Positions 20,505 to 23,602 of a DNA stretch of 23,602 nt are shown here, piece after piece; position 1 is the first letter of the stretch; the number at the start of each line of letters is the position of its first letter. The notes beneath the pieces are model-generated. The model did no database searches. It had not been told where the DNA came from and saw nothing but the letters and a program-made list of their open reading frames with translations. Made by a program: the position numbers and the translations under genes. The stretch lies in contig CAXNAA020000255.1 in the NCBI GenBank assembly GCA_964200075.2, forward strand, positions 1-23,602, read 5' to 3'. The DNA comes from Sphacelaria rigidula (Eukaryota > Phaeophyceae > Sphacelariales).

Positions 20505-23500
20505 CTGACAGTAGTCGTACAGGGAGGCGAGCGCTGGTAAAAGGGATATGCGCTATGCCGCTCACCCCATAAGATCGACGCATGACAACATGCTCTCAAA
20601 AGGTTGTCAGTGAATGTTCGGGACCCGAACACCCTGCGCCACTCCCTCGAGAGAAGGCCGCTCGACCAGAGAGGATATGATTTGCCCCGTATTCATGGCT
20701 CTCTGATTGATATTGGACGGCGGAGCTTTATTTCCCATTCCCGCACGAAAACATTGAGGTCGGCTCACCTGTATTGTCGAGAGAAGGTCCCCCGCGCTGT
20801 CCTTAGTGTTGATTTTCTTCATCACAGTGATCAGCTTCCTCGTGCTCGCAAACTGCGCCCGCGGGCTCACCGAGCCTGCAGTAGCCTGAAGGGTTGCCTT
20901 CAGCGCCTCGTGCACGTTCATCTCACACCTGCCACTTCTGTCACTATCTCCCGTTCCCATCGCCGACAATATCTTCGGATCCTTCATCCTGTCGTCTCGC
21001 GATATCTTACCCGACGTCACGTCACCACAGACAGCGGGGGGCGGTGACGTACCCACCACGTTTTTGTTCCCACTGGATACCCTGTGGACTCCGCTTGACT
21101 CAAAACGCTCCTTCTTTCGATCGCTGCTCAGGCGGCGTGATCTGCGCCCAGTCATCGTTGCAGCCCATCCTGGTCCCCTTGAGGTGGTGTTAGATGCGGT
21201 ACTGGCGGAGGTCGAGCGATATCTCCCTCGAGTTCCGGGTGCGGCGCTAGCGGGTCTTTTTTTTGTCCCCACCCTCCCATTTCGAGTCCTATCGACACCG
21301 ATTTTCGGCACGTAACTGCCACCAAGCGAGTCGGGTACCGTTCGCACACCACGGTCCGCCAGGTGGTGGTCGTCGCAATGAGTGAATGGTCTTCGGCTTC
21401 GCGGTTGACGTTGCCGTGACGTTGTTGCGCTTGCTACCACGGTAGCAGCACGCTGAAGCAGCTTGCCCGGGGTCGTGTGTCGGGCTGAGGGTGGTTGCAA
21501 CGACGCGGAATCGATTTCATCGGCACCCACCGCCATCAATGCTGCTGGAGGCGCCAACTGAGCCGTCACGTCCACCGCCGATGCCGCTGTCGCCGCCGAT
21601 GCCGTTGTCGCCGCCCCTACCTTAGTAGGTTTTCCGAATACAAAATTTCGCTCTGTACGAGTGAACAGTGGGGTGCTCCTGGAGCCGTCACCGTTGATTG
21701 CTAAACGGCAGCGACCCCTTCGGTTGTCCCCCGTGAGCAGATGCTGTTTCCTGGCAACTGTGTGGTTCAAGTTACCCGTCGACCGCGAGTGTAATGTAGA
21801 GTCATGTCCCCCATGAATATCTCCCTCATCGCTGTCGCAATCTTCGGTGATATCCCGAGATTCCGGATGCCGTCCGGTAGTGCCGCGCGCGATCCACCTG
21901 ACGGCGCGCGGGCGGTAGCCCTTGAGGTAACTCCTTCGCTTTACCGCCCTGCTTGCCTACACCATCGATTGGGAAACGACGGGATTATCAGTGGATCCAT
22001 ATGATCTTGGTGTGCCGAAGGTAAGACACGTGACGGTGATGCAAACGAGTACCACTCCAAGCCAGATGAAAGTGATGGGAACTGTCTCTTCGCATGATTT
22101 AGAGCAGCTTGGTGCGATGGTATCTTAAGTGGTGCGAACTTGTCCGTCATCACAGAAGTGCCTACTAGTGACACATGAAACGCCACAAACTCCATGGGCT
22201 CACGGTACTCATATTTGAGTCAGAAGCCTTTGGTAAAAATATATTTTCCGATCACGAATCCCATGCCTGTCCCCCATCAGCCCGACACACGCACACCTGA
22301 AGCGCATCAGCGTTCTGCCTCACGGCGTCGATCCCAACCCCAGAATCTGCTAAAAACGGAGGGACAGCCGTCGGTTCCCTCTCTTCCAAAACTCTCCGTT
22401 CAGCGAGCTCCCGCTCAGCCTGCAGCAATTTCTGGCTCACCGTACGGACTAGGTGAGAAGAGGAGGCTCGTGAAAGTCGCGAAAACCCTCCCGCAGAGAG
22501 ACAAGCTGAAGGTGCCGAGTGTGGTCGAGGACCCGCAAGCGCTCCTCGCTCTGTTCCATCAATTTTAATTCTACTTATATCTATTCTTTCTTGTGACTGT
22601 TGCTGCTGCCGCGGCTGATTGAGAGGCACAGGTGTTACCTCGTCTCGTTGCGTGCACGATATCGCTTCATTTCCTCTTCCACGATTCCTAGAACCTCGCC
22701 GCCTGCCCTCTCTACTTCGTTCTCCGACAGTCCCCCCATTTTCTCTTTTTTCGCCATCTCCCTCTGCAAGACTCTCTGTCGGGGCATCGTTCCTTACCTC
22801 GCCAAAAGGCACCGATCGTTTCACCCTACCTTCTCCATTTCCGCCAAGGTGACCGCCGTCTTCGCCCTCGCCACAATCGTCAGTTTCGTCGTCTGCTCCA
22901 CTACTGTGACGACTACCCTCACCCCCTTGGCTGCTGATCACATTTGTTTCAGTATCGCTGCTGGCGCAAGAATCAACATCAACATCTTCCATGCGTAACA
23001 TCTCCATCAGGTGCTCGATTTCGGGGTCCTCGGCCAGTCCGTCGAAACCTGGTGCTGATGCTGTCATCGTTTCAACATCTGGTCCCATCTCGACGCCCTC
23101 ACTCTCTCGACATGTTGGTTCTAACGTCGTTTCCTCTGCCGTTCTCGCCGCCTCAAGAGGAACCTTGTCCTCGACATCACCCGCCTCTTTGGTGAAGAGC
23201 ACATCGGGGCTGTGTTCTGTCTGAGGAGGAAAACCATGCGTCTCTCTGTACAGGTCCTCAAATACCTGATGATATCGCCATAATGATGCGTGATAGTGTG
23301 AACGGAGAAGCAAAATAAAATGAACCAAAACAGGGGGGAAATGAAGACAAGGAAAAAAGGAGAACAACAAATATTGCATACACCCAAAATGTGTCAATTT
23401 CAATAATGAGGGTTCATCAAGCGAAGAAGAGCTTGCGAGCTCCCGCTCAACCTTCCACGCTTCGGGCCTACTCGAGGCAACATCAGGAATAATAGTAGCG

Positions 23501-23586
23501 TGTACGTCGGGGGGGGGGGGGGGGGGAAATCGTATTTCACGTACGCGATGAATGGGCCTACCCCCCCGGTGGGTCGTAGAGCGCAT
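20406..23586 (-). CDS. Four-exon gene for a low-complexity protein of unknown function
   Basis: Proposed exons on the minus strand: 23586-23452, 23265-22297, 21956-20769, 20504-20406. Introns are 186, 340 and 264 bp, all GT-AG and phase 0, giving about 796 residues. I recognise no domain. The first third is acidic and Ser/Glu-rich with a short helix-like patch (PEIEHLMEMLRMEDVDVD). The middle is Arg/Gly/Gln-rich with RPHSAPS and a charged helix (QKLLQAERELAERRVLEERE, about 323-342). Exon 3 opens strongly basic and ends in a helix-forming stretch (HEALKATLQATAG, TRKLITVMKKINTKD). Much of it is probably disordered. It converges on the fucosyltransferase-like gene. The first and last exons are tentative, and the gene may extend beyond the window's right edge. 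Confidence 0.5.
20769..21956 (-). CDS. Exon 3 of the unknown minus-strand gene (basic)
   Basis: 396 codons, phase 0 at both ends. An in-frame TAG overlaps the acceptor (GTGTAG|GCA), which forces the exon start, and the donor is ATACAG|GTGAGC. The opening SRAVKRRSYLKGYRPRAVRW is highly basic. Two copies of an 18-bp unit (21577-21612) encode Ala/Thr/Ser repeats. The frame runs on to a stop at 20607 if the donor is not used. Confidence 0.62.
21577..21612 (-). repeat. Two 18-bp units within a coding exon
   Basis: GCCGATGCCGCTGTCGCC and GCCGATGCCGTTGTCGCC stand in tandem and differ at one base. On the minus strand they encode an Ala/Thr/Ser hexapeptide repeat in exon 3 of the unknown gene, consistent with a slippage-expanded disordered segment. 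Confidence 0.6.
22297..23265 (-). CDS. Exon 2 of the unknown minus-strand gene (acidic/serine-rich)
   Basis: 323 codons from acceptor ATCATCAG|GTA to donor CTTCAG|GTGTGC, phase 0. It starts VFEDLYRETHGFPPQTEHSP. The frame also stays open through the T-rich sequence upstream, where translation gives an implausible hydrophobic run (about 23290-23390). I read that as intron because of its base composition and the acceptor at its end. Confidence 0.6.
23452..23586 (-). CDS. Possible first exon of the unknown minus-strand gene
   Basis: ATG at 23584-23586, 45 codons, with phase-0 donor TGGAAG|GTTGAG. It includes six prolines encoded by an 18-C homopolymer. An equally possible reading is that the C-run is the pyrimidine tract of an acceptor (about TAG|GCC at 23467) and that the true 5' exons lie outside the window. 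Confidence 0.3.
23509..23526 (+). repeat. Homopolymer of 18 G
   Basis: An uninterrupted G run (C run on the coding minus strand). It reads as six prolines in the possible first exon or serves as the pyrimidine tract of an acceptor. Its length is prone to sequencing and replication error, so the frame across it should be treated with care. Confidence 0.7.
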
Positions 23587-23602
23587 ACGCCGGAAGGTTG
23601 CT

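Noticed and set aside
20604-21315. Plus-strand ORFs opposite exon 3 of the unknown gene
   Set aside because: Arg/His/Pro-rich antisense shadows of a GC-rich coding exon.
23290-23390. Transmembrane segment in the minus-strand protein
   Set aside because: The hydrophobic run comes from T-rich DNA that ends at a good acceptor, so it is more likely intron read-through than protein.
1-23602. CRISPR array, bacterial operon or prophage
   Set aside because: No regularly spaced identical repeats, no ribosome-binding-site-led gene clusters, and clear spliceosomal introns.

Overview
This is a eukaryotic nuclear window. Coding sequence is broken into short exons with GT-AG borders, there is no operon-like packing, and about the left half is non-coding DNA full of diverged repeats. 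I could run no search. A fucosyltransferase-type gene, GC-rich exons, low-complexity protein segments, moderate introns and a tRNA-derived SINE would fit a stramenopile alga such as a brown alga, but that is inference and other protists or algae are possible.

Left part (1 to about 5735): no gene recognised. It holds TTCGAA-centred inverted repeats (193-333), a diverged tandem duplication of about 327 bp (2034-2595), a foldback element of about 440 bp (3161-3600), and three blocks of a 41-42 bp minisatellite with embedded hairpins (3614-3762, 4812-5040, 5445-5735). A 1049-bp element with terminal inverted repeats and a TA duplication (3763-4811) sits inside the minisatellite and separates blocks 1 and 2.

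Middle (5736 to about 12064): about 5 kb in which I see no convincing gene, then a tRNA-derived SINE (10854-11235).

Right part: two convergent genes. On the plus strand a seven-exon gene (12065-18573, about 574 residues) can be assembled by hand. It encodes a predicted type II membrane protein with the landmarks of the GDP-fucose fucosyltransferase superfamily, closest in layout to plant GT37 as I recall it. Its 2.9-kb intron 4 carries a second copy of the same SINE (16499-16880). On the minus strand a second gene (23586 down to about 20406, four proposed exons, about 796 residues) encodes a low-complexity, acidic then basic protein that I do not recognise. All nine proposed introns in the two genes fall in phase 0, though some borders were chosen among alternatives.

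The two genes show no evident functional link. The likely role of the first is Golgi fucosylation of glycans or wall polysaccharide. The most unusual content is the SINE family and the nested repeat cluster at 3161-5735.
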